Origin: Bdellovibrionales bacterium
Lineage (GTDB): Bacteria; Bdellovibrionota; Bdellovibrionia; Bdellovibrionales; UBA1609
DNA: 47,372 nt
Direction of reading: 5' to 3'
Assembly (NCBI GenBank): GCA_022842925.1
Contig: JALHOQ010000004.1
Location: 1-47,372, forward strand
The notes under the pieces were generated by a model. That model did not search any database and was not told the DNA's origin. It saw nothing but the letters and a program-made list of their open reading frames with translations. Of this stretch, positions 8,394-15,472 are shown one piece after another. Made by a program: the position numbers and the translations under genes. How positions within the stretch are numbered: position 1 is the stretch's first letter; each line of letters starts with the position of its first letter.

Positions 8394-9040
8394 CAAAGAT
8401 TCTCTTGATCGAGGATGACTCGTCACTGGGCGCCACCTTGCGCGATCGTTTGCAAAAAGAAGGTTACGAAGTGGTATGGACCCGAACGGTAAAAGCCTCG
8501 AAGGAAGCCGTGGATAAGAGTGAATTTGATCTCTACCTGTTTGACGTAGGCCTGCCCGACGGAGACGGCTTTGAGTTGGCGCAAGCGTTGCCAAAAAAGC
8601 CGTTTATCTTTTTGACCGCGCAAGGAGATGCGGAGTCGCGACTTAAGGGTTACGATCTGGGCGCGGAAGAGTACATTCCGAAACCCTTTCATCTGCGCGA
8701 AGTCCTGCTCCGCATCCGGCACGTCCTCGACAATCATATGCCGGTGCCGGGACTGGAAATCGGAGAGATCAAAGTCAATTTTGATTCTTTTGAATTTTAT
8801 CGCGACGGCGCAAAAGAGCCGATCGCGGTGAAAGACCTCTTGTTACTGAAACTGCTCGTGACGAAAAGCCCGAATGCCGTCACGCGCGACGAAGCTCTTG
8901 GCTGCATTCGGGGTGATGATAAATTTCCCAGCAATCGCACGGTCGACAATGCGATTCTGCGCCTGCGCTCCGCCTTAGGCGACGCAGGTCCGCGGATCGA
9001 GTCCGTGCGGGGAGTGGGTTACCGATGGCGAAAGGATTAA
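8390..9040 (+). CDS. OmpR/PhoB-family response regulator inside the heme operon (HemR-like)
   Basis: This 216-residue regulator starts with GTG, overlapping the kinase stop as GTGA. The receiver domain (1 to about 115) has an acidic pair near the N-terminus (EDD), phospho-acceptor Asp52 in LFDVGLPDGDGF, Thr76 in FLTAQG and Lys98 in YIPKPF. The C-terminal winged helix includes SNRTVDNAILRLRSAL as likely recognition helix and ends ESVRGVGYRW, as in the OmpR/PhoB class. It is probably phosphorylated by the kinase encoded just upstream. The tandem TGACA repeat at 3842-3857 before hemA is the best candidate target. HemR of Leptospira belongs to the same class and binds that kind of box; the equivalence is inference. 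Confidence 0.9.
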   Translation: MTKILLIEDDSSLGATLRDRLQKEGYEVVWTRTVKASKEAVDKSEFDLYLFDVGLPDGDGFELAQALPKKPFIFLTAQGDAESRLKGYDLGAEEYIPKPFHLREVLLRIRHVLDNHMPVPGLEIGEIKVNFDSFEFYRDGAKEPIAVKDLLLLKLLVTKSPNAVTRDEALGCIRGDDKFPSNRTVDNAILRLRSALGDAGPRIESVRGVGYRWRKD

Positions 9041-9044
9041 TACC

Positions 9045-10064
9045 ATGAATACGAGATTTCAGAATGCATTGAAGGGTGTGGCCCAGCCCATTCCACCGGT
9101 CTGGTTTATGCGGCAGGCGGGTCGGTACCATAAACATTATCAGGCCCTGCGCCGCGAGCACTCGTTTGTGGAGCTTTGCAAAAAGCCCGAACTGGCAGCC
9201 GAAGTGGCCATGGGTCCCATTCGTGATTTCGACTTCGATGTGTCGATTTTGTTTAGCGACTTACTTTTTCCACTCGAAGCTCTGGGAATGGGTTTGACCT
9301 ACGACCCGGGACCCAAGCTGGGATGGAACCTGACTGAGGAGCGGCTAAAAGAGCTGCGCCCCCATGCGACGGCTCTCGCCGATCTACAGTTCCAGAACGA
9401 GGCGATGAAGGCGACCCGCAAAGTCTTGCCCTCGGAGAAAAGCCTGATCGGCTTTGTCGGTGGGCCATGGACCTTGTTTACCTATGCAGTAGAAGGCGAG
9501 CACAAGGGCAGTTTGATCAAAGCGAAAACACACTGGCGCCTGTATCATAAGTTTTGTGAGTCACTGTTGCCCTTGCTGGAATCGAACATTCAGCTGCAAT
9601 TGGACGGCGGGGCCGAAGTGGTAATGGTGTTTGATACGGCGGGGGGCGAGTTAAGCCCGGCGCTCTTCGTGCAGAATCTGGAGCCGCATTTGCGGAAGCT
9701 AGCGGATCGTTTTCCCGGTAAGCTCGGCTACTACTCCAAAGGAACCACATCCGCCCATCTGCGCTCGATCAAGACCTGCACGACCTTCGCTGGGTTTGGC
9801 GTCGATCACCGATTTGATATGGCGGAAGAGCTGAAAAATCATCGCCATGGATTTCTGCAGGGGAACTTCGACCAGGCCCTGCTGTTTTCTTCACCGCAGG
9901 ATTTTGAAAAACAATTGGAGCTGTATTTGACCGAGTTGCGGTTGCTGACGCCTGAGCAGCGGCGGCACTGGGTTTGTGGTTTGGGTCACGGCGTTCTACC
10001 GGCGACGCCCGAAGAAAACGTGCGTCGTTTCGTGAAGCGGGTGCGCGAGGTGTTCAATCTATGA
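9045..10064 (+). CDS. hemE: Uroporphyrinogen decarboxylase
   Basis: HemE decarboxylates the four acetate side chains of uroporphyrinogen III to give coproporphyrinogen III in the cytoplasm. The product has 339 residues, normal for the family. The hallmark PPVWFMRQAGRY lies at the N-terminus, where the Arg residues bind substrate carboxylates. FSDLLFPLEALGM and GFVGGPWTLFTYAVEG match later conserved blocks, as does the C-terminal CGLGHGVLPATPEENVRRFV. An AAAGGA site precedes the ATG, and the response-regulator stop is only 4 bases upstream. Its stop overlaps the hemN start as ATGA. Confidence 0.95.
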   Translation: MNTRFQNALKGVAQPIPPVWFMRQAGRYHKHYQALRREHSFVELCKKPELAAEVAMGPIRDFDFDVSILFSDLLFPLEALGMGLTYDPGPKLGWNLTEERLKELRPHATALADLQFQNEAMKATRKVLPSEKSLIGFVGGPWTLFTYAVEGEHKGSLIKAKTHWRLYHKFCESLLPLLESNIQLQLDGGAEVVMVFDTAGGELSPALFVQNLEPHLRKLADRFPGKLGYYSKGTTSAHLRSIKTCTTFAGFGVDHRFDMAEELKNHRHGFLQGNFDQALLFSSPQDFEKQLELYLTELRLLTPEQRRHWVCGLGHGVLPATPEENVRRFVKRVREVFNL

Positions 10065-11413
10065 ACCTCTCGCAGCTCGTTAAAAAGTATGATGTCCCCG
10101 TTCCCCGCTATACAAGCTATCCGACCGTTCCTTATTGGTCGGATTCGCCTACGTCCGAGGAGTGGATTCAGTCTTTAAAAAGAGCCATGGTGAATGAGAA
10201 CAGCACCTTTGCCCTCTATGTTCATATCCCGTTCTGCGAGACGCTTTGCACCTTCTGCGGCTGCAACACGGTGATTGGTAAAAGTCATGAGCGCGAAGTT
10301 CCCTATGTGGGGCACTTAGTAAAGGAATTTGAAAATTATCTGCGCCAGGTTCCCGCGATCGGCAAAAAGCCGCTGCGACAGCTGCACTTGGGCGGCGGCA
10401 CTCCGACATTTCTCTCATCCGAAAATCTCGCCACGCTTGTCGGTTCCATTCTTGAAAAATGTGTAATCGATCTTAGCCACTTCGACGCCAGCGTGGAAGT
10501 GGATCCCCGTCGGACCACGGCTGAGCAACTTAAGGTCCTCTACGATCTCGGATTCCGAAGAGTCAGCCTAGGCGTTCAGGATTTTGATCCAGAGGTGCAG
10601 CGGTTGGTGAATCGGATTCAACCATTCGAAGTGACTCAGCGCCTGACGAATCAAGCGCGCGCGATGGGCTACACTTCGGTGAACTACGATCTGATTTACG
10701 GTTTGGCCAAGCAGACGCCGGATTCCTTTCGCGTTACCATCGATCAGACCATTGAACTCCGACCCGACCGCATTGCCCTTTATTCGCTGGCACTGGTGCC
10801 ATGGATCAAGCCTCAACAGCGTCTGTTCAAAGATGAAGACCTGCCGTCGGGGGCAGAGAAGCGAGCCCTTTATGAAATGGCCTATCAAAAGCTGATAGCC
10901 GCTGGCTATGTCGAGATCGGCATGGACCATTTCGCTCTGCCGAACGACGCCTTGGCCGTGGCTTTGAAAACCGGCGGCTTACACCGCAACTTTATGGGTT
11001 ACACCGAAATGCGGACCGATGTTCTACTCGGACTCGGCGTCAGCAGTATTTCTGAAACGCCGGACTGCTTTCATCAGAACGAAAAGGTTTTGCCCGTTTA
11101 TGAGAAAAAAGTAACGGCGGGCGAAGTCCCGACTTTGCGGGGACATAAGCTTACGCCCGAAGATCGCCATCACCGCGAACAGATTTTGTCGTTTATGTGC
11201 AAAGGCGAAGTGCGAATGTCCTCCAGCCCACAAGTCGAAGACGTTAAGTCGTTTTTAACTGATATGATTCAGGATGGTTTGGTGCGAGTGGAAGGCGACG
11301 TATTGAGGCTGACCGATCAAGGTCGGCCCTTTCTGCGCAACGCTTGCGTGGCGCTGGATCGCCGTCTCCGCGACAAACAACCCTCCACCCGGATTTTTTC
11401 ACAAGCCCTATGA
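10061..11413 (+). CDS. hemN: Oxygen-independent coproporphyrinogen-III dehydrogenase
   Basis: HemN is a radical SAM enzyme that decarboxylates two propionates of coproporphyrinogen III without oxygen. The start is ATG 10061, overlapping the hemE stop; the longer frame from 9974 would lie inside hemE. The protein has 450 residues. It begins with KYDVPVPRYTSYPT, typical of true HemN rather than the heme chaperone HemW. HIPFCETLCTFCGCN carries the cluster cysteines Cys59, Cys63 and Cys66, plus Cys68 as in E. coli HemN. GGGTPTFL is also present. An oxygen-independent enzyme would support heme synthesis at low oxygen. It overlaps hemG by 4 bases. Confidence 0.95.
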   Translation: MNLSQLVKKYDVPVPRYTSYPTVPYWSDSPTSEEWIQSLKRAMVNENSTFALYVHIPFCETLCTFCGCNTVIGKSHEREVPYVGHLVKEFENYLRQVPAIGKKPLRQLHLGGGTPTFLSSENLATLVGSILEKCVIDLSHFDASVEVDPRRTTAEQLKVLYDLGFRRVSLGVQDFDPEVQRLVNRIQPFEVTQRLTNQARAMGYTSVNYDLIYGLAKQTPDSFRVTIDQTIELRPDRIALYSLALVPWIKPQQRLFKDEDLPSGAEKRALYEMAYQKLIAAGYVEIGMDHFALPNDALAVALKTGGLHRNFMGYTEMRTDVLLGLGVSSISETPDCFHQNEKVLPVYEKKVTAGEVPTLRGHKLTPEDRHHREQILSFMCKGEVRMSSSPQVEDVKSFLTDMIQDGLVRVEGDVLRLTDQGRPFLRNACVALDRRLRDKQPSTRIFSQAL

Positions 11414-12618
11414 AGGTTACGATTGTCGGCGCCGGTTTTGCCGGACTCACACTGGCTTACCAACTTTTAGAGCAGGGGATTGAGTGTGAGATTATCGAAA
11501 AGCAGAATAAGGTCGGGGGGCTGATCGACACCTTGCCCGATGAGAACGGCATGGTCGAGACGGCAGCCAACGCGCTCATGTCCGATCGCAATGTCGAGAA
11601 TATGTTTGCGGATTTGAATTTGAACTTCGCCGAACGCCTACCGGCGGCCAAGAAACGCTATATTTTCTGGGAGAAGCCCACGCGCTGGCCCCTCACGTGG
11701 TCGACTTCATTTAAGGCCTCAAAAGAGTTATTTAAAGCGTTTGTTCGGGGCGACGAAGAAGCGTGGCCCGAAAGCGGCGAGAGTATTGAAGAGTGGGCGA
11801 CTCGCCTGGTGAATGAAGAGTTTTGTGAGCGCCTCGTCTCTCCCGCCTTGCAGGGTATTTATGCCGGCGACATCCGCAAGCTGAGCGCGACTTTGATTTT
11901 GAAATCCATGCTTAAAGATCGTCCGCCCAAAGGGGATTTCAAAGGCAGCGTGGCCCCGCCCGGTGGAATGGGCGAACTTATGGATAAACTGGCCGGTTAC
12001 CTCGAGCAAAAGGGCTCGCCGATTCAACTCAAGACGGCGTTCACCATGCCGGACTATATCACCAACCCCCTCGTAATCGCGACCAGCGCCTGGAATGCCG
12101 CGGAAATATTGAAAACGGCGAAGCCACTGATCGCACAGGTTTTGGAGCGGTGCGAGTCTCTGCCTTTGATCCGCGCGGTGTGCTTCTTTCAGCCCACCGA
12201 CGACGACCTTGAAGGGTTCGGTTGTCTATTCCCGACCAAAGAAAAGTTTAACAGTCTCGGTGTACTCTTTGATAACTGCGTTTTTGCTGAACGCTCACAA
12301 GTCCGGGCCGAGAGTTGGATTATCGGCGGCGCCCTTAATCCTTCCGCTTTGACCGCGAGCGACCCAGAAGTGATCGAGGCCATTGTAGCCGATCGCGCTC
12401 GAGTGATGGGGAGCCATGCTCGTCCCCTGACGTATCAGATTACGCGCTGGCAGAGGGCCTTGCCACATTACACCTGCGCGTGGGAAGACGCCCTTCGTGA
12501 CTTAAAGAACGAGCCGCCACTTTATTTGCATGGCAATTACCTCGGCCAATTGGGGTTGAGTCGAATTTTAAACCGGTCAGTTACTCTGGCCGCAGAAATC
12601 AAGGCGAACCATGGTTAA
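11410..12618 (+). CDS. hemG: FAD-dependent protoporphyrinogen oxidase
   Basis: This enzyme (HemG/HemY class) oxidises protoporphyrinogen or coproporphyrinogen, using FAD. The start is ATG 11410, which overlaps the hemN stop as ATGA; an in-frame upstream codon at 11344 lies inside hemN. The 402-residue product opens with the dinucleotide-binding motif VGAGFAGLTLAYQL and EIIEKQNKVGGLIDT. It contains SPALQGIYAGDIRKLS, a block typical of this family, and ends with a C-terminal FAD-contact region around YLHGNYLGQLGLSRIL. It is somewhat shorter than the usual 450-470 residues. It overlaps hemH by 8 bases. The order hemN-hemG-hemH suggests the protoporphyrin route, although the sequence alone cannot exclude the coproporphyrin route. 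Confidence 0.9.
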   Translation: MKVTIVGAGFAGLTLAYQLLEQGIECEIIEKQNKVGGLIDTLPDENGMVETAANALMSDRNVENMFADLNLNFAERLPAAKKRYIFWEKPTRWPLTWSTSFKASKELFKAFVRGDEEAWPESGESIEEWATRLVNEEFCERLVSPALQGIYAGDIRKLSATLILKSMLKDRPPKGDFKGSVAPPGGMGELMDKLAGYLEQKGSPIQLKTAFTMPDYITNPLVIATSAWNAAEILKTAKPLIAQVLERCESLPLIRAVCFFQPTDDDLEGFGCLFPTKEKFNSLGVLFDNCVFAERSQVRAESWIIGGALNPSALTASDPEVIEAIVADRARVMGSHARPLTYQITRWQRALPHYTCAWEDALRDLKNEPPLYLHGNYLGQLGLSRILNRSVTLAAEIKANHG

Positions 12619-13639
12619 AAAACCCGGACTACTATTACTGCAACTGGGATCTCCCGCTGCGCCCACGCCCGGTGCTATATACAAGTTTTTGACTGAATTT
12701 TTGACCGATCCCCAGGTCATTGATATCCCGGCGATTCCGCGGCACTTGCTCGTGCGCGGAGTGATCGCTCCGCTGCGCTCACGCCGAGTGGCGGAGGCCT
12801 ATAAGTCCATTTGGACCGAAAAAGGTTCTCCGCTCATGCTCTACACCCAGGACTTCAGCGAAAAAGTGAAAACCGCGTTGGAAAGGCGCTTCGACGTCCG
12901 CTGGGCCGTTCGCTACGGTAACCCCTCGGTGAAGTCCGTGCTTGATGACTGGAACATAAACGAACTCTATGTTGTACCGCTCTATCCGCAGTACGCCCTA
13001 TCGAGCAGTCAGACGGCGATGGATCAAGTCAAGGACCTGGTGGCCAAGTCGGGCAAGTCGATCAAGATGTTTTTCTTGCGTGATTTCTTTGTCGAGCCCG
13101 AGTTTATCCACAGTCAAACGGCGCAAATTCTCGAGGCCGCGCGCGAATTTAAGCCCGACCACTATCTCCTCAGCTTTCACGGCCTTCCCGAACATCACGT
13201 AACCAAGCTCCATCCCGACAAGTGCTTTGTGCAGGCGGGTTGCTGCGAAAAAGTCACCAGCTCGAACCGTTGGTGTTACCGTGCACAGAGCATGGCCACA
13301 GCGCGAGCGTTGAAGGAGGCTCTGGGCCTTACCGGCGGACAGATGTCAGTCGGCTTTCAATCCCGATTAGGCAATCGACCGTGGATCAAGCCCTACACCG
13401 ACGAGCTTCTGCCGAAACTGGTCGAAGACGGCGTGCGCCGCCTGTTGGTGAGCTGCCCCTCATTTGTGTCCGATTGTTTGGAGACGTTAGAGGAAGTGCA
13501 GATTCGCTTGAAAGAGCAGTTTCTTGAGCTGGGTGGCACGGATTTAAAACTCGTTCCGGCGTTGAATGCCGAAGACCACTGGGTCGATGATTTTAGCCAG
13601 ATGTTGACCCGCCACAATCTGCATTGGTGGGAGTCGTGA
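12611..13639 (+). CDS. hemH: Ferrochelatase with internal four-cysteine segment
   Basis: HemH inserts ferrous iron into the porphyrin ring, the last step of heme synthesis. The product has 342 residues. It starts LLLLQLGSPAAPTPGAIYKFL, and LLSFHGLPEHH carries the metal-handling His190. FQSRLGNRPWIKPYTDE and SCPSFVSDCLETLEE are conserved blocks, the latter with the catalytic acidic residue. Between the two halves there is an extra segment with Cys205, Cys211, Cys212 and Cys222 within 18 residues. A class of bacterial ferrochelatases binds a [2Fe-2S] cluster through four Cys in such an internal segment, and I recall Bdellovibrio being among them. The gene closes the operon. Confidence 0.95.
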   Translation: MVKKPGLLLLQLGSPAAPTPGAIYKFLTEFLTDPQVIDIPAIPRHLLVRGVIAPLRSRRVAEAYKSIWTEKGSPLMLYTQDFSEKVKTALERRFDVRWAVRYGNPSVKSVLDDWNINELYVVPLYPQYALSSSQTAMDQVKDLVAKSGKSIKMFFLRDFFVEPEFIHSQTAQILEAAREFKPDHYLLSFHGLPEHHVTKLHPDKCFVQAGCCEKVTSSNRWCYRAQSMATARALKEALGLTGGQMSVGFQSRLGNRPWIKPYTDELLPKLVEDGVRRLLVSCPSFVSDCLETLEEVQIRLKEQFLELGGTDLKLVPALNAEDHWVDDFSQMLTRHNLHWWES

Positions 13640-13656
13640 AGAGTTGGCCAACTCTT
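13639..13656. promoter_or_regulatory. Perfect 18-bp palindrome after hemH
   Basis: AAGAGTTGG is followed directly by its reverse complement CCAACTCTT, starting within the hemH stop codon and ending just before the GAGG site of the thioesterase gene. It could be an operator with 9-base half sites or an RNA hairpin separating the two genes. There is no T tract. Confidence 0.4.
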
Positions 13657-13669
13657 GAGGTAGTTAAAT

Positions 13670-14107
13670 ATGAATCCAGCGGAACTTGAGGAATTTCTAT
13701 ATAAACAAATTCCAATAACCCGCCTGCTCGGTGTGACGATCGTTCACCTCGACGAAAAGCGGGCGGAAGTGCGGGCTCCATTGTCCGAAAACCGCAATCA
13801 CCTCGGGACTGTTTTCGGCGGAAGCTTGAACGCGGTACTGGTTGTCGCCTGTTACGCCTGGTTGTTTAATGTTTTACAGTCCCGCGGCCTGCCATTTCAC
13901 GTCGTTATAAAAAACAGTCAGACTCAATATCTAAAACCAGTCCCATCCGATTTCACCGCGATTTGCGAATCCCCCGACGGGGCCGCGGTCGAAAACTTCC
14001 TCAAAACTCTCGAACGCCGAAACAAAGGCCAGCTCACTCTTCACGCCACAGTCTTCGCCGGCGGGGCCGCTGCCTGCCGCTTTGCGGGCGAATTCGTCGC
14101 GCAGTGA
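13670..14107 (+). CDS. Hot-dog fold thioesterase (YiiD C-terminal-like)
   Basis: This 145-residue protein resembles the putative thioesterase domain at the C-terminus of YiiD. ITRLLGVTIVHLDEKRAEVRAPLSENRNH leads into the conserved GTVFGGSLNAVLVVACYAWLF helix of the hot-dog fold. The latter half has the expected strands (KNSQTQYLKP, LTLHATVFAGG). Such proteins hydrolyse acyl-CoA or acyl-carrier thioesters, but the substrate cannot be read from the sequence. The ATG is 30 bases after hemH, with GAGG 9 bases upstream, so it may be read through from the heme operon or controlled at the 18-bp palindrome between them. Confidence 0.75.
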   Translation: MNPAELEEFLYKQIPITRLLGVTIVHLDEKRAEVRAPLSENRNHLGTVFGGSLNAVLVVACYAWLFNVLQSRGLPFHVVIKNSQTQYLKPVPSDFTAICESPDGAAVENFLKTLERRNKGQLTLHATVFAGGAAACRFAGEFVAQ

Positions 14108-14126
14108 TTCGGGATTTACAGTCCGG

Positions 14127-14492
14127 TCACGGACAGGCCGTGTTCCCAGCAGTGTCGACTTCGCAAGTGTAAGAGTTGATGTTGGAGTTCTGGCCGAATT
14201 TCTCGGTTAGCTTCACTTTAACCGAAACTTGTTCGGCGTCGGCGCCCATCCTCTTCAAGCAGTCTTCGCCTTTGGCGATCGCGCGGTTTTTGCACTCCTG
14301 ACCATTTCTCACTTCGGATTCCGCGGACTCCACAAGGGAGTCGCACTTTTTGAGGTGTACAGCCTTCACCTTACCGGTCCGGCTTGAGAACTGCTCGGTT
14401 TTGCAGAAAAATTTGGATTCGGTCAGAAGCACGGGCTGGGCCCAGGCGCTCAAACCGCTCACACAAATCGCGGCCAATAAAACAGATTTCAT
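14127..14492 (-). CDS. Small secreted Cys-containing protein, unknown function
   Basis: The ATG at 14492 is chosen because AGGGGG lies just upstream and the frame then opens with a signal peptide (MKSVLLAAICVSGLSAWA). The 121-residue product has seven Cys after the signal, in an alternating charged sequence, suggesting a disulfide-stabilised periplasmic or surface protein. No family is recognised. It is divergent, with only 37 bases between, from the oxygenase-like gene starting at 14530, and it converges with the thioesterase gene. Confidence 0.65.
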   Translation of the reverse strand: MKSVLLAAICVSGLSAWAQPVLLTESKFFCKTEQFSSRTGKVKAVHLKKCDSLVESAESEVRNGQECKNRAIAKGEDCLKRMGADAEQVSVKVKLTEKFGQNSNINSYTCEVDTAGNTACP

Positions 14493-14512
14493 AGCAAACC
14501 CCCTAAGCATCA

Positions 14513-14518
14513 ATTATA
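14513..14518 (-). promoter_or_regulatory. Candidate -10 box for the small secreted protein gene
   Basis: Read on the minus strand this is TATAAT, 21 bases before the start codon at 14492. It also lies next to the AAGGGG ribosome site of the divergent gene (14518-14523), so the two transcripts start very close together. Confidence 0.4.
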
Positions 14519-14529
14519 AGGGGTCCCGC

Positions 14530-15336
14530 ATGTACTATCAAGCTATCGACGGATTCTATCCTAGGGCCGCGCGGTTACGGGGGGTTTTTGACCGCCGATT
14601 TGTCAATCCATTAGACACCCATCGCGACCGCTTTGTCTGGGATTTTTGGCATGTTCCAGAGGAATATACCTATCTGCGGACGCCCGCGTTCCATTACTTT
14701 CCAAAGGCGATTTATGAACCCTTCCATCGCTATCTCGTGCGCTGGGGCCGCGAGAATCTGGGTTGCCACGATATCTCTCCGCCGTGGTTGAGTTGTTATA
14801 TCGAGGGCTGCCGACAGCAACCCCATCGCGATCTGCCGCACGGCCCTCTCGCATTTGTCTACTCACTCACTCCTAAGAAAAGACAGTTCACTGGTGGCGA
14901 AACCTTTATCCGAAATGCTCGGACCTTGATCGCTCCCAACTTCAATCGCCTGGTTCTTTTCAATCCGAGCGTGGAACATGGCGTGCGCCCCGTGCGCGGC
15001 ACCATCGATCCGCGGGAGGGTCGTTTGGTCATTCATGGATGGTTTGTGAACCCTCGTCCATTTTGGGTTGGACCTCTTTTAGCTCCAGAGGTTATGGGAG
15101 CCATTAGTACAGGTTTGAGAGATGTCGCTCTTCGCAGCCAGGAACGAGCTTTTATATCCTTACGATTGCGCATTTCAAAGCGCGGTACTGTGAGCGCCAG
15201 CCGCGTGCTGTTTCACACCCTGAGTGCTCGTGATCACTCGCAAATTGCTCGCCTGCTTGAAGTGGCGAAGAGCTTGCGATTTCCACCCAAAAGGTCGGCC
15301 ACTATGCTGACTCTGCCTCTCCTTATCGACCCATAA
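14530..15336 (+). CDS. 2-oxoglutarate/Fe(II) oxygenase-like protein with a TonB-C-like tail
   Basis: The ATG at 14530 has AAGGGG 6 bases upstream; the longer frame from 14350 crosses the divergent neighbour. The protein has 268 residues. The middle shows a cupin-type iron site: PHRDLPHGP gives His99 and Asp101, and NPSVEHGV gives His150. RLVIHGWF follows, with Arg165 placed to bind 2-oxoglutarate. GGETFI before the last His is also typical of prolyl-4-hydroxylase-like enzymes. The last 80 residues run RISKRGTVSASRV through IARLLEVAKSLRFPP to LTLPLLI, the strand-helix-strand pattern of TonB C-terminal or AgmX-like domains. The substrate is unknown. No signal peptide is seen. Confidence 0.6.
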   Translation: MYYQAIDGFYPRAARLRGVFDRRFVNPLDTHRDRFVWDFWHVPEEYTYLRTPAFHYFPKAIYEPFHRYLVRWGRENLGCHDISPPWLSCYIEGCRQQPHRDLPHGPLAFVYSLTPKKRQFTGGETFIRNARTLIAPNFNRLVLFNPSVEHGVRPVRGTIDPREGRLVIHGWFVNPRPFWVGPLLAPEVMGAISTGLRDVALRSQERAFISLRLRISKRGTVSASRVLFHTLSARDHSQIARLLEVAKSLRFPPKRSATMLTLPLLIDP

Positions 15337-15362
15337 CGGCCGCTTTGGGGAATGTGAAAATA

Positions 15363-15396
15363 TTACGTAAGTATGCGTATTTACGTAGTTTATGCG
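15363..15396. promoter_or_regulatory. Tandem TTACGTA / TATGCG repeat upstream of the giant membrane protein gene
   Basis: TTACGTA occurs at 15363-15369 and 15381-15387, and TATGCG at 15372-15377 and 15391-15396, so an A+T-rich unit of 18-19 bases is present twice. The first copy is the 8-base palindrome TTACGTAA. It lies about 80-110 bases before the ATG at 15473, in an otherwise empty 136-base gap, and could be an operator. No regulator is known. Confidence 0.35.
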
Positions 15397-15472
15397 TTAT
15401 GTTATGTCTGACTTCACAGGAAAAGTAGGGTAACGAGATTCTAAACGTCCAAGTCAGGTTAAGGGTACATAG

